The notes beneath the pieces are model-generated. The model searched no databases and was not told the origin of the DNA. It was given only the letters and a program-made list of their open reading frames with translations. A DNA stretch of 64,000 bases, from contig DUCC01000010.1 of the NCBI GenBank assembly GCA_012959995.1, positions 1-64,000 on the forward strand, written 5' to 3'. The position numbers were made by a program, and so were the translations under genes. Source of the stretch: Acidimicrobiia bacterium. GTDB taxonomy: Bacteria > Actinomycetota > Acidimicrobiia > Acidimicrobiales > MedAcidi-G1. Within the stretch, counting starts at the first letter, position 1; each line of letters begins with the position of its first letter. Positions 35,566 to 46,953 of the stretch are shown here, in pieces.

Positions 35566-36995
35566 TGGGCACCCCCAGATTTTTCTAGCACCGCGGCGGC
35601 CCGGAACATGGTGGCCTCGCCCATGGCGGGTGCCAAAATCTGTACGCCAACCGGCAAGCCATCGTCACCCACCCCGAAAGGCACCGACATCGCCGGGTGG
35701 CCCGCCAGGTTCGAAGGAATAGTGCACACATCTTGTAAATACATTTGCATCGGATCTTCTGTTTTGTCGCCCAAAGGAAACGCCGTAGTGGGCGCCGTTG
35801 GGCTAATCAACAAGTCAAACTTTTCGTACGCCTCAGCAAAATCTTTCAAAATCAAGGTACGCACTTTTTGGGACTTGCCGTAATAGGCGTCGTAGTAGCC
35901 GGCCGACAAGGCGTAAGTACCCAACATGATGCGGCGCTTAACCTCGTCACCAAACCCTTCGGTTCGGGTGGCCATCATCATCTCGTTGGTAGTTGCCCCA
36001 TCGGTTCGAGGGCCAAACCGCACCCCGTCGTAGCGAGACAAGTTCGACGAAGCCTCCGCTGGCGCAATCACGTAATAAGCCGACAACCCGTACACCGTGG
36101 CCGGCACCGAGGCCCGCTCTACCGTGGCCCCCGCAGCCGTTAACGCTTCAACAGCGGCATCAAGGCGAGCCAACACGTCAGGAGAAATACCCTCAACACC
36201 GTGGCCGCTGAGTTCATCCAAAATACCAATCCGTAAACCCTCAACGCCTTGATCAAGCACCGAAAGCAAGCCAGGGGCAGGTTCAGCAATAGAAGTGGAA
36301 TCCAACGGGTCGTGGCCAGAAATAACTTCCAACAACAACGCCGCATCGGCCACCGTGGCCGCAAACGGGCCAATCTGGTCCAGGCTGGAAGCAAAAGCCA
36401 CTAGGCCGTAACGTGAAACCCGACCGTAAGTGGGTTTCACCCCCACCAAGCCGCAAAGCGCTGCTGGCTGACGAATAGACCCACCGGTATCGCTACCCAA
36501 GGACAATGGAGCAAAACCCGCCGCCACCGCAGCAGCAGAACCCCCCGACGAACCCCCCGGCACCCGACTGGTATCTAACGGGTTGCGGGTCGGGCCAAAA
36601 GCAGAGTTTTCCGTTGAGCCGCCCATAGCGAACTCATCCATATTGGTTTTACCAATGATTACCGCACCAGCAGCAGCCAAACGTTGCACCACCGTGGCGT
36701 CGTAAGGAGGCTTCCAGCCTGCCAAGATTTTTGACGAACACGTAGTAGGCACCCCACGGGTACACATGTTGTCTTTCAAAGCAACCGGCACCCCAGCCAA
36801 CGGGCCCAACTCTTCACCGGCCGCCAAACGGGTATCAACATCTGCCGCCTCTCGGCGGGCCTGTTCGACCATCACCAAGTTAAAAGCATGAATCTCGTCT
36901 TCTCGAGCATCGATAACTGCCAAATGTTCTTCAAGAACATCAACAGCCGAACGCTCACCACTTCGGATGGCCGCCGCCAATTCGAGAGCGCTCAT
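35562..36995 (-). CDS. gatA: Aspartyl/glutamyl-tRNA amidotransferase subunit A
   Basis: The 477-residue amidase-signature enzyme shows the catalytic Lys in [12 protein letters not shown] near residue 75 and the Ser-cisSer-Lys block [17 protein letters not shown] with [15 protein letters not shown]. It releases ammonia from glutamine for GatB. It overlaps gatC and gatB by four bases each. Confidence 0.97.
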   Translation of the reverse strand: MSALELAAAIRSGERSAVDVLEEHLAVIDAREDEIHAFNLVMVEQARREAADVDTRLAAGEELGPLAGVPVALKDNMCTRGVPTTCSSKILAGWKPPYDATVVQRLAAAGAVIIGKTNMDEFAMGGSTENSAFGPTRNPLDTSRVPGGSSGGSAAAVAAGFAPLSLGSDTGGSIRQPAALCGLVGVKPTYGRVSRYGLVAFASSLDQIGPFAATVADAALLLEVISGHDPLDSTSIAEPAPGLLSVLDQGVEGLRIGILDELSGHGVEGISPDVLARLDAAVEALTAAGATVERASVPATVYGLSAYYVIAPAEASSNLSRYDGVRFGPRTDGATTNEMMMATRTEGFGDEVKRRIMLGTYALSAGYYDAYYGKSQKVRTLILKDFAEAYEKFDLLISPTAPTTAFPLGDKTEDPMQMYLQDVCTIPSNLAGHPAMSVPFGVGDDGLPVGVQILAPAMGEATMFRAAAVLEKSGGAQ

Positions 36996-37294
36996 GCGTT
37001 GCCTCCCAACGCTGGAGGCACCCGAAACTGGTGATCCTCCACACTAGGGGCGGCCGCCAAAACCTCGTCCCGGTCCACCGGTTCACCCGGCACATCGGGC
37101 CGCAACACGTTGACCAGCGGCAAAGGATGCGAGGTGGGTTCCACCCCAGTCAGGTCCAACGCTTCAAGGTCAGTCGCATGGCTCAAAATGTCAGCGAGTT
37201 GGCCAGTAAAGGCCTCAAGTTCTTGATCAGTTAACGACAGGCAAGCCAAACGAGCCACATGGGCTACATCGTCACGAGAAATAGGATCGGTCAT
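36992..37294 (-). CDS. gatC: Aspartyl/glutamyl-tRNA amidotransferase subunit C
   Basis: The 100-residue protein has the GatC pattern [21 protein letters not shown] and [20 protein letters not shown]. It holds GatA and GatB together. First gene of the gatCAB operon. TAACCT lies eight bases before the ATG. Confidence 0.95.
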   Translation of the reverse strand: MTDPISRDDVAHVARLACLSLTDQELEAFTGQLADILSHATDLEALDLTGVEPTSHPLPLVNVLRPDVPGEPVDRDEVLAAAPSVEDHQFRVPPALGGNA

Positions 37295-37349
37295 GAGGTT
37301 TGAGGTTAGAGGGCTAGCGGGCAGCGCCCACCATAAGCCGGCGGTTGTT

Positions 37350-39212
37350 TCATCTGGTGATCAATTCAATAGTGTCCGTCGGGACCGCTTCTTCGTCGGC
37401 CATCGGGTTTTGACCGATTACTTCGCCAGCCAACGGGCCATCAACAGCAATCACTCGAAAGCCCGCTGCTTGCAGACGAGCCTCCGCTGCGTCGAGCGAC
37501 AAACCGATTACTCCAGGCACCGGGCGAGGCATAGGGCCTTGAGAAATCGCCAACATGACGACCGAACCGAACGGAACTTCCATGGTCTCTGCCGGGCTCA
37601 ACGAATCAACCGCACCCACCCCTACCGCTTCGCTAAATACTTCGGACCGCTCAACCACAAAACCCAGCGACAGCAAAACCTGTTCAACTTCGTCAGCCGT
37701 ACCGCCCACCAAACCATCAGGAATGACCCGCGGTGCTGGCCCGGTTGACACGATTAAATCAACCGCACCCCCGCGAGGTAAATCATCCGCCAAGAACAAC
37801 ACCTCAGCTACCAAACCAAAATCCACTTCTTCGCTGGCTGTTTCAACAACCGCACCCACCACCAACCCGACCTCTTCAAGAAGTCGGGTGGCTTCTGCCA
37901 AGCTCACCCCGGCCAAGCCAGTAGGAATCTCCACCCGAGTAGGGCCCAACGACACGATGACCGACACCACTTGGTCCACATCAAAGATGGCTCCCGCGGA
38001 AGGGTCGGTCCCTAAAACTTGGCCCTCAACCGTGCCATCACGACGCTCATAACGTTCTTCAACCGTCCACCCGAGATCCATCAAACGCAAATGAGCTTCC
38101 TCAATGGACCGTCCAGCCAAAGAAGGCACCACGCTTTGATCAACCTGCATCCCTTGCCAAAGCCAAGCACCCCCCACCGAAGCACCGGCCAACAACAACA
38201 CGGCCAACAACATCGCCGGCCAACGACGTTTAGGGCCCACCGGACGCACCGAGCGTTCTCGAGGAGTAGCAAGCGGAGGCGAAACCCTGGGCGCCACCAT
38301 GGTCGCTTCCCCCGGCAAAGGAGCAGCCCCCACCTCACCCGGGCCCACCAAAGGCAACGGTTCGGGGCGAGACATTTGCGGCGCCGCACTCAACAACATT
38401 TTCCCCAACTCAGCGGCACTCGGGCGATCCACGGGTTCAGCGGCCCCCGCTTTTTGCACAATGGGACCCAAAGGACCCAACGCCGCAGGCACCGGAACCG
38501 CTTCGCCGTCTCGAGCCCGCAAAGTACCCAACAAAGTGTCAGCCACAAACGGCACATGGCCCGTTACCGCCTCCACCAAAACCAAAGCCAACGCATAAAT
38601 ATCAGATCGCCCATCTAACATTTGGCCTCGAGCTTGTTCCGGCGAGGCATAGCGCACCGTCCCCACCATGCCTTCAGCAAAAATCTCGGTATGTGAAGCC
38701 TCGGCGAGCGCTCGCGCCAACCCAAAGTCACCGATACACATGCGGCCGTCTTGGTTAAATAACAAGTTGGCAGGCTTGATGTCACGATGCACCAAACCTT
38801 GCCCATGGGCGTGATCCAAAGCCCGGCAAGCGTTAAGCCCCAACATGAGTGCCTGAGCGGGGCTCAACGTGCGGCCCGTAGACAACATGGAGCGCAAACT
38901 CCCGCCCCCCAAATACTCCGTTACCAAATAAGCCGACCCATCAACACCCCAGTCGTAAATAGCTAAAACATGGGGGTGATTCAAAGAAGCCACGGTGCGC
39001 GCTTCAGAGCGAAAACGCTCAACGAACTCTTGATCGCCGCTCAACGAGGGGTGCAACACTTTGACCGCTACTCGCCGTTGCAAGTTCGTGTCGTCGGCGG
39101 CATAAACCGTGCCGGAGGTTCCGGTACCCACTGCTTGGCGCAACAAGTAACGACCGTCAAGCAAGGTGCCCGAGAGATCGGGTGTTTGGGAAGAATTTCT
39201 TAGGTTATTCAC
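37350..39212 (-). CDS. Serine/threonine protein kinase with PASTA domains
   Basis: The 620-residue protein has a kinase domain at about residues 15-275. Lys is in VAVKVLHPSL, the catalytic loop is HRDIKPANLLF and the metal motif DFGLA. A Pro-rich linker follows, then a membrane segment near residue 340 (LLAVLLLAGASVGGAWLW) and four PASTA repeats that reach the C-terminus. PASTA domains sense cell-wall muropeptides, so this is a PknB-like regulator of wall growth. No fts or pbp genes are beside it. The GTG start follows TAACGT and seven bases. Confidence 0.93.
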   Translation of the reverse strand: MNNLRNSSQTPDLSGTLLDGRYLLRQAVGTGTSGTVYAADDTNLQRRVAVKVLHPSLSGDQEFVERFRSEARTVASLNHPHVLAIYDWGVDGSAYLVTEYLGGGSLRSMLSTGRTLSPAQALMLGLNACRALDHAHGQGLVHRDIKPANLLFNQDGRMCIGDFGLARALAEASHTEIFAEGMVGTVRYASPEQARGQMLDGRSDIYALALVLVEAVTGHVPFVADTLLGTLRARDGEAVPVPAALGPLGPIVQKAGAAEPVDRPSAAELGKMLLSAAPQMSRPEPLPLVGPGEVGAAPLPGEATMVAPRVSPPLATPRERSVRPVGPKRRWPAMLLAVLLLAGASVGGAWLWQGMQVDQSVVPSLAGRSIEEAHLRLMDLGWTVEERYERRDGTVEGQVLGTDPSAGAIFDVDQVVSVIVSLGPTRVEIPTGLAGVSLAEATRLLEEVGLVVGAVVETASEEVDFGLVAEVLFLADDLPRGGAVDLIVSTGPAPRVIPDGLVGGTADEVEQVLLSLGFVVERSEVFSEAVGVGAVDSLSPAETMEVPFGSVVMLAISQGPMPRPVPGVIGLSLDAAEARLQAAGFRVIAVDGPLAGEVIGQNPMADEEAVPTDTIELITR

Positions 39213-39256
39213 CCTCGCTACGTTACTACCCGAATCGGCTCGCTAACCTCGCCTAG

Positions 39257-39670
39257 GTGAACCGTCGTAACGCACTTGTCATTGCTGTCTTGTTGGCCCT
39301 CGGCGCCGGAGCCTTCGTGGCTGCGTCTTTAGCGGGCGGCGACAACTACGGCGACGTGAGCGTAGACACCAACCCAGCCGTTGTGGAGTTACTTCCGCCC
39401 CGGGGAGACACCATTTTGCCGCAATCAAATGTAGGCATCATTTTGGCTTCCGGTTGGGCCGGAGAAATTATTCATATCGGCGGCACAGCCATACCTTTAG
39501 ACCAGCAACGCATCCAAGCCGCCCTGAACTCCGTCATTTTTCGCCCCGACGAAGGTTTAGCTCTCGAACGGCTCCCCGCTCAAGAAGTTTGCGCCCGAGT
39601 TAGATACTGGCCCATTCGCACCCCCGACCAAACCCAAGTCTTTGACTGGTGCTTCCGGGTAGACGGATAG
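39257..39670 (+). CDS. Conserved-looking exported or anchored protein, unknown function
   Basis: The 137-residue protein starts at GTG with a hydrophobic N-terminal segment (ALVIAVLLALGAGAFVAASLAGG), which could be a signal anchor or signal peptide. The rest resembles an extracellular beta-rich domain with two Cys residues (QEVCARVRYW and FDWCFRVDG) that could form a disulfide. No family recognised. TAACCT stands seven bases before the start. Confidence 0.65.
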   Translation: MNRRNALVIAVLLALGAGAFVAASLAGGDNYGDVSVDTNPAVVELLPPRGDTILPQSNVGIILASGWAGEIIHIGGTAIPLDQQRIQAALNSVIFRPDEGLALERLPAQEVCARVRYWPIRTPDQTQVFDWCFRVDG

Positions 39671-41722
<2,052 letters not shown>

Positions 41723-41777
41723 CTACCCTCTCGGTGTGACAGGGCCGGGACGCTCGCCAACCCTCTAACGTGACAGG

Positions 41778-42662
41778 GTGAATGACGTTTCTCAACGCAA
41801 CGAACAAGTTGCCCTCTGGGCCCTACGAGCCCTCTGGCTTGCCCTGCCAATAACTTTGGGCCCACTGTTGGCCACCAAACTTGACCCCGTAGACCTGCCC
41901 GGGCGCAGCGTGCTATCGGTCGGACTTTGGCTACTTTGGGGTCTCGGTTTTTTCTCTACCCTGCTTCCCCGACCTGCCACCCTGACCGTCGTACGCTTCG
42001 GCTCAGCAGCGCTCATAGGTCTAGTTATCTTTGCCGCCGGATCTACCCTTGATGCTTCACTTGTTGCTGGAGCAGCCAACGTGCTGGCCGCCCTCTTGGT
42101 CAGTGCCAGCGCCCCCCTCGGCGGAGTATTCGTCGACGGCGTTTCTTACGGAGACGAACGGCGCTTTCTGCTACGCGCCCCGGCCTTAGTGGCCACGTTG
42201 CTGCGCCCCCTTGCATTAATAGTCGGGGTAGCCGGGCTGTTTACCGGCCCATGGTTGCTGGTCAACCAGCACCTAATTTCTGGGCTCATTTTTTTAGTAG
42301 CGGGCTGGCTTTTGTTCGCTTTGGTCGTGCGTTCATTGCATCAACTCAACCGGCGATGGGTGGTTTTGGTACCCGCAGGATTAGTTCTCCACGATCACCT
42401 TTCGCTAAACGAACCCACCTTGTTCCAACGCCACGAATTAGCCCAAGTAGGGCCGGCCTCCTCAGAAAGCACCAGCCTTGACCTGACCCAAGGTGCCTAC
42501 GGATTGGCGCTCGACGTACGTTGCGCCACCGAACACGAGGTGTGGCCAACCTCAACTAGTGGCGTAGCCGAAGCCACCAGCATCGCTGGATTACTGTGCG
42601 CACCGGCCCGGCCCGATGCGCTGTTGGCCGAAGCCGCTAAACGCAAGATGCCGGTCGGTTAA
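41778..42662 (+). CDS. Membrane protein of unknown function
   Basis: The 294-residue protein has about five or six hydrophobic segments in the first 190 residues, then a soluble C-terminal part with FVVL-like strands (RWVVLVPAGLVLHDHLSLNEP) that resembles domains seen in actinobacterial membrane proteins of unknown role. I recognise no family with confidence. The GTG start follows TAACGT and six bases. It is divergent from ligA. Confidence 0.7.
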   Translation: MNDVSQRNEQVALWALRALWLALPITLGPLLATKLDPVDLPGRSVLSVGLWLLWGLGFFSTLLPRPATLTVVRFGSAALIGLVIFAAGSTLDASLVAGAANVLAALLVSASAPLGGVFVDGVSYGDERRFLLRAPALVATLLRPLALIVGVAGLFTGPWLLVNQHLISGLIFLVAGWLLFALVVRSLHQLNRRWVVLVPAGLVLHDHLSLNEPTLFQRHELAQVGPASSESTSLDLTQGAYGLALDVRCATEHEVWPTSTSGVAEATSIAGLLCAPARPDALLAEAAKRKMPVG

Positions 42663-43687
42663 CCAGCAATCGCTCCACCAATTACCTGGTCGCCGTCGTA
42701 AAACACCACGGCCTGGCCCGGCGCTACCCGGCGTTGCCGCTGCGCCCAACGAACCTCGTTGCCCGCCAACTCGGCTTCCATAGGCTGACCATGGGCACTA
42801 ATTTGCGCCAGCACTGGCCCAGCAAAAGGTTCTTCTGCCCACGTAAAATTTTTCACCGGGGTGACCTTCACCAGCAAATCGGCCGCCGAACCAACGGTCA
42901 CCGTGGCTGACGGCACGTCTACTGCTATGGCGTAACGCGGGTCAGCGCCCCCCACAGTGGCCACCCCCTTGCGTTGCCCGATAGTCACCATTTCTACCGA
43001 CTCAATCTTGCCCAATTCATTACCGTCGGCATCAACCACTCGGCCCGGGGTAAGAGAAATTCGTTGCCGTAAAAAATCTTGCCGTCCATGTTGTTGGGTA
43101 ATAAAACACACGTCTTGGCTATCGGGCTTAGTGGCCGTACGCAGGCCTAAAATGGCCGCTCGTTGCCGCACCTCATCTTTGGTCATCTCACCCACCGGGA
43201 GATCTAAAGCAGCCAACTGTTCTTGACCCAGCATATGCAAAACGTAGGACTGATCTTTAGCGGCATCAACCGCTCGAGCCATGCGGTACACCCCGGCCGC
43301 CGTTTGCACCACCCGCGCATGATGCCCAGTAGCTAAACGCTCAAAACCCAAGGCCTCTACCCGGCGATGCAACAAGTCGAACTTAATATGGCGGTTGCAT
43401 TCCAGACACGGGTTAGGGGTCAACCCCGCCGCATGGGCCGCCACATACGGCTCCACCACATGCTGATCAAAATCTTCACTCATGTTGAAAACATGGTGAT
43501 CGATACCCAAAGTGTCGGCCACCCGGCGGGCATCGTCCACATCAGAAACCGCACAACACCCTGAGTCAGACTCGCCACCCCATAAACGCAAAGTCACCCC
43601 AACCACTTCGTGGCCGGCTTCAATCATCAACGCCGCCGCTACTGAGGAATCCACCCCGCCCGACATGGCCACCATGACTCGGCTCAT
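42659..43687 (-). CDS. mnmA: tRNA-specific 2-thiouridylase
   Basis: The 342-residue protein has the PP-loop SGGVDSSVAAALM and the two catalytic Cys residues in NPCLECNRHIKF and DSQDVCFITQ. It thiolates U34 of tRNA for Lys, Glu and Gln. It touches the cysteine desulfurase gene upstream by one base, and that enzyme is the natural sulfur donor. Confidence 0.97.
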   Translation of the reverse strand: MSRVMVAMSGGVDSSVAAALMIEAGHEVVGVTLRLWGGESDSGCCAVSDVDDARRVADTLGIDHHVFNMSEDFDQHVVEPYVAAHAAGLTPNPCLECNRHIKFDLLHRRVEALGFERLATGHHARVVQTAAGVYRMARAVDAAKDQSYVLHMLGQEQLAALDLPVGEMTKDEVRQRAAILGLRTATKPDSQDVCFITQQHGRQDFLRQRISLTPGRVVDADGNELGKIESVEMVTIGQRKGVATVGGADPRYAIAVDVPSATVTVGSAADLLVKVTPVKNFTWAEEPFAGPVLAQISAHGQPMEAELAGNEVRWAQRQRRVAPGQAVVFYDGDQVIGGAIAG

Positions 43688-44820
43688 CAGGCGTACTCCC
43701 GCAATCGAGCCACCGCCGGAGGAATCACCTCAAGGGCGTGATCTATTTCAGCCTCGGTGGTGGTCCAACCCAAAGACAACCGCAGCGCGCCCTCAGCAAC
43801 CTGACGATCTACCCCCATAGCCGCCAACACATGCGACGGTTCTTGCGCCCCACTGGCACACGACGACGCAGCACTAGCCGCAATGCCATCTTGTTCCAAA
43901 AGAAACAGCAGCGACTCGCTGGCTATCCCACCAAAGCACAGATGTGCTACCAACGGGGTGCGTTCAGCACCAGAGGGCAAACTGCAGGTGGTGTTTTCAA
44001 CCGTCCTTAATAAGCCAGTTTCTAAACGATCCCGCAACGCACCCACCCGAGCAACCACCGCGGCGCGTTCATCCATAGCCAAGCGCAACGCCGCTCCAAG
44101 CCCCACAATGGCTGGCACGTTTTGGGTACCGCTACGGCGTTCACGTTCTTGCCCGCCGCCACGCAGCACGGGCCGCAAGGGGGTTCCTTTTTTGGCCACC
44201 AGAGCACCCGCTCCTTTGGGGCCCCCAATTTTGTGTCCAGTCAAGCTAATCAAATGAGCCCCGGCACAGTGGGTGGCCAGATCTATCCAAGCGGTGGCCT
44301 GCACGGCGTCGGTATGCACCACCGTGGTAGAGGATTTTTCGGCCACCAAAGCCGCTACCTCGGCTACCGGATTAATGACACCGGTTTCGTTATTGGCCAA
44401 CATGACCGACACCAAGGCCACGTCGTCAACGGCATCAAGAATCTCAGCCAAAGTAGTTAGATCTACTCGACCGGCCTTATCGGTGGGGGCGATAAGGCCG
44501 CCAGATTCTTGCACGGGTTCCAGCACCGCCGGGTGTTCAGTAGCGGAACAAACCGCCAAACCGCCGGTAGCCCCCAGAACCCCATCGACCGCCAAATTGT
44601 CGGCTTCCGTGCCACCACTGGTAAACACCACATCGCCAGGGTCACCGCCGACCAACTCGGCCACCAAATCACGCACATCATCGATGGCGCGGCGGGCTTC
44701 TCGCGCCGACTTGTGTGCCCCCGACGGGTTACCAGGATGGTCAGCCAACCAAGGCACCATGGCGTCAATAACCTCCGGACGGGCCGGGGTTGACGCTGCG
44801 TGATCCAGGTAAGCCTCCAT
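43687..44820 (-). CDS. Cysteine desulfurase, NifS/IscS type
   Basis: The 377-residue PLP enzyme has the PLP lysine in LTGHKIGGPKGAGAL near residue 197 and the mobile-loop catalytic Cys in SAASSCASGAQEPSHVL near 325. It supplies persulfide sulfur, here most likely to the adjacent MnmA. TAGCCT and six bases precede the ATG. The gene is followed directly by mnmA. Confidence 0.93.
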   Translation of the reverse strand: MEAYLDHAASTPARPEVIDAMVPWLADHPGNPSGAHKSAREARRAIDDVRDLVAELVGGDPGDVVFTSGGTEADNLAVDGVLGATGGLAVCSATEHPAVLEPVQESGGLIAPTDKAGRVDLTTLAEILDAVDDVALVSVMLANNETGVINPVAEVAALVAEKSSTTVVHTDAVQATAWIDLATHCAGAHLISLTGHKIGGPKGAGALVAKKGTPLRPVLRGGGQERERRSGTQNVPAIVGLGAALRLAMDERAAVVARVGALRDRLETGLLRTVENTTCSLPSGAERTPLVAHLCFGGIASESLLFLLEQDGIAASAASSCASGAQEPSHVLAAMGVDRQVAEGALRLSLGWTTTEAEIDHALEVIPPAVARLREYA

Positions 44821-44858
44821 ACCCCAAGGCTACGACCAAAAGCCAACCACACCCCTAA

Positions 44859-44933
44859 GCCAATAGATGGGGACTGTCCCCATCTGTTGGCCGAGATGAG
44901 ACGTGGGACCTGGCCCCATGTTTCATCTTGGAA
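44859..44933. repeat. REP-like palindromes, copy 2 plus a second adjacent dyad
   Basis: The core ATGGGGACTGTCCCCAT (44867-44883) is the same as at 15374 and is extended by outer arms GCCAA and TTGGC to 33 bases. Immediately after it, 44891-44933 holds a second imperfect dyad with arms AGATGAGAC and GTTTCATCT around a GGGACCTGGCCCC centre. Paired, differing palindromes in one intergenic gap are typical of REP/BIME structures. Confidence 0.72.
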
Positions 44934-44963
44934 GGCGGGGTAAGTTGGTGGCAGACTATAGGA

Positions 44964-45725
44964 GTGAAGAACTACACAGCACGCACTTACGGCGACCGGC
45001 ACGCCGCTGTTTACGACGAGTGGTACGGCGACGACGGCGGTATCGCTCTCACCCGCATCGGAAACCCCGACCAAGTAGCCACCCACGTCGCCCACCTGGC
45101 CGACGGCGGACCAGTTCTTGAACTCGGCGTGGGCAGCGGGCGCCTGGCCCTCCCCCTGGCCGCTCAAGGCCTCACGGTTACCGGAGTGGATGCCTCGGCC
45201 GCCATGTTGGATTTACTACGAGCCAAACCAGATGCCGACCAAATCACTTTGATAGAAGGCGACATGGCCGACCCGCCCGGGCTCGCAGACAACTCTTTCG
45301 CCGTGGTGCTGGTGGGGTTCAACACTTTTTTTAACCTGACCACCTTGGCTGCCCAGACCACCTGCATGGCCAGCATCGAGCGGCTGCTGCAACCCGGCGG
45401 GCACCTAGTTATCGAAGCCTTTGTACCCGCCCCCGACGGCCACGATGGGCTCACCGTACGCACCGTAGAACTCGACCGAGTGTTACTGGACGCCGTACAA
45501 ATAGACCCCGAGCAACAAACCATCACCGGCCAACGCATAGAAATAACCGAAGACGGCAACCGCTTGTTCCCCTACCTTTTGCGCTACCTCACCCCCGAGC
45601 AATTCGACCAAATGGCAGCCCAAACAGGGATGGGCTTACTCACCCGCCACGAAAACTGGGCCGGCGAAGCATTTACGAAAACCTCCGGCACCCACGTATC
45701 GGTGTGGCAAAAACCCTTGAACTAA
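44964..45725 (+). CDS. SAM-dependent methyltransferase, class I
   Basis: The 253-residue protein has motif I VLELGVGSGRLALPLAAQG near residue 51, an Asp in TGVDASAAMLDLL and LLQPGGHLVIEAF. Substrate unknown. I choose GTG 44964, which is preceded by CAGACT and six bases. A longer frame from a TTG at 44928 would run over the REP-like element. It overlaps the stop of the convergent thiol protein gene by four bases. Confidence 0.8.
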   Translation: MKNYTARTYGDRHAAVYDEWYGDDGGIALTRIGNPDQVATHVAHLADGGPVLELGVGSGRLALPLAAQGLTVTGVDASAAMLDLLRAKPDADQITLIEGDMADPPGLADNSFAVVLVGFNTFFNLTTLAAQTTCMASIERLLQPGGHLVIEAFVPAPDGHDGLTVRTVELDRVLLDAVQIDPEQQTITGQRIEITEDGNRLFPYLLRYLTPEQFDQMAAQTGMGLLTRHENWAGEAFTKTSGTHVSVWQKPLN

Positions 45726-46408
45726 TCCAAACGCCCGGTAAGCAACGGGAGGTCAAGCGACTGACGATCAGAGCGCTTAAGTTCAGAAAAAGTAGCGAAC
45801 TTCGTGAGCGTCAATGCCGCATCATAAAGCTCAAGACAATCAGCATCGCTTTCCGGCACCGCCGAAATAACCGGACCAAAAATAGACGGGCCATCGGGCG
45901 GGCCAAAAGTCAAAATAGGGGTACCTACATCGCTCCCGGCGCGACCCACTGCGGCCTCCGTTTCTGCTCGCAACAGGTCATCCCAAGAATCATCTCGGTA
46001 AGCAGCGGCGTAATCAGTTGAAAAACCGGCCGCCGCCAACACCGCACACAAATGTTCTTCGGTAGCAATATCAGCCCGATAATCAGCGCCGGGTTCCAAC
46101 ACCCGATGCCAAATAGATTGACCAAACGCCTCATATAACGGCCCCATAGCCTCCGCACCTTCAATGTCTTGAACCGCCGCCGCCACCCGCAACATGTAGC
46201 GACCCTTCATATGTGACTCGGCGTAGCCCTCAGGAAATTCGGCGCCGTAATCTCGCTCTTCATTCAAAATAGAAAGGTTAATAAACCGCCAACGCACGGT
46301 GAGGCCACGCAAAACAGCTACTCGACGCAGCCAGCGAGAAGTTTGCCAAGCAAACGGGCAAATAGGGTCCCAAAAAAACTCAATATCGTGATGACTGGTA
46401 CTGTCCAT
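45722..46408 (-). CDS. DsbA-like thioredoxin-fold protein, Rv2466c type
   Basis: This 228-residue protein begins DIEFFWDPICPFAWQTSRWLRR, the N-terminus of the actinobacterial Rv2466c family of mycothiol-dependent nitroreductases. The first Cys of the usual CPxC is kept, but the second is Ala (CPFA). It could work with one Cys and a low-molecular-weight thiol. A helical insert and a second fold half follow. The role is inferred from family resemblance. Confidence 0.75.
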   Translation of the reverse strand: MDSTSHHDIEFFWDPICPFAWQTSRWLRRVAVLRGLTVRWRFINLSILNEERDYGAEFPEGYAESHMKGRYMLRVAAAVQDIEGAEAMGPLYEAFGQSIWHRVLEPGADYRADIATEEHLCAVLAAAGFSTDYAAAYRDDSWDDLLRAETEAAVGRAGSDVGTPILTFGPPDGPSIFGPVISAVPESDADCLELYDAALTLTKFATFSELKRSDRQSLDLPLLTGRLD

Positions 46409-46457
46409 AGACACACCTTAGAATCTGGCCGACCCCAACCAAGCATCAGGAGCCTCC

Positions 46458-46808
46458 ATACCCCCCCATTTGTCAAGAAATAGACTTCGAAATCAAAGGC
46501 GACGACCGGCAATTCGTGGAAATCGGCTTAGACCCCGGCGAAACCATGGTGCCGAAGCCGGCGGCATGATGTTTATCGAAGAAGGCATCAACTACTCCAT
46601 CGAACGAGCCGGAAACCTAAAATCAATGGTCTTCGGCGGCGAAGGAATTTTCTTAGCCACCCTGCAAGGCACCGGCAAAGTATGGCTGCAAGCGCTGCCC
46701 TTCTCTCGCCTGGCCGACCGCATTTTGGCCAACGCACCCTCCGCTGGCGGCACCTCCACCGGCCAAGGATCCGTCCTCGGTGGTCTCGGAAAAATGTTCA
46801 GCGACTGA
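46458..46808 (+). pseudogene. Decayed AIM24-family gene
   Basis: The 5' part encodes [20 protein letters not shown], the start of an AIM24/TIGR00266-type protein, but the start codon is ATA and the C run after it adds a base. At ACCATGGTGCC a base is missing relative to the frame MVAEAGGMM. The next part jumps from MMFIEEGI straight to [18 protein letters not shown], which is the C-terminal part of the family, so about 150 residues are deleted. Three separate lesions point to a dead gene. Confidence 0.8.
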
Positions 46809-46821
46809 CCACCGTGTAACG

Positions 46822-46836
46822 CGGGGACAGTCCCCG
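46822..46836. repeat. Short GC palindrome, REP-like
   Basis: CGGGGACAGTCCCCG is perfect and resembles the core of the two REP-like copies with the centre base reversed. A T run (TTTTTTT at 46844-46850) follows 7 bases later, so it could also act as terminator. Confidence 0.5.
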
Positions 46837-46848
46837 TATTCAATTTTT

Positions 46849-46873
46849 TTGTCTACATTTGAAATTTAGACAA
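46849..46873. repeat. Inverted repeat at the edge of the AT-rich segment
   Basis: TTGTCTA at 46849 pairs with TAGACAA ending at 46873, with ATTT and AAAT inside. This could be an operator, a recombination site or a mobile-element end. It marks the change from GC-rich to AT-rich sequence. Confidence 0.45.
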
Positions 46874-46953
46874 GACAGGAATTTGGCTGTCAGTTGTACT
46901 GTTACTCTCATAGGCCTTAATAAGCAAATTTTTGAGCTCTTTAAGATAGAAAG

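Noticed and set aside
42659-44820. MnmA and the cysteine desulfurase as a selenium-handling pair
   Set aside because: The pair is the normal 2-thiouridine system with both MnmA Cys residues present. Nothing in sequence points to selenium use.
46540-46580. The in-frame TGA in the AIM24 remnant as a second selenocysteine codon
   Set aside because: The TGA arises after a one-base deletion; restoring the base gives the family sequence MVAEAGGMM with no stop. No Cys is expected there.
46822-46850. The palindrome with following T run as a plain terminator only
   Set aside because: It can act as one, but its core matches the REP-like copies elsewhere, and the T run is 7 bases away from the stem. 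Kept as a repeat with the terminator reading noted.
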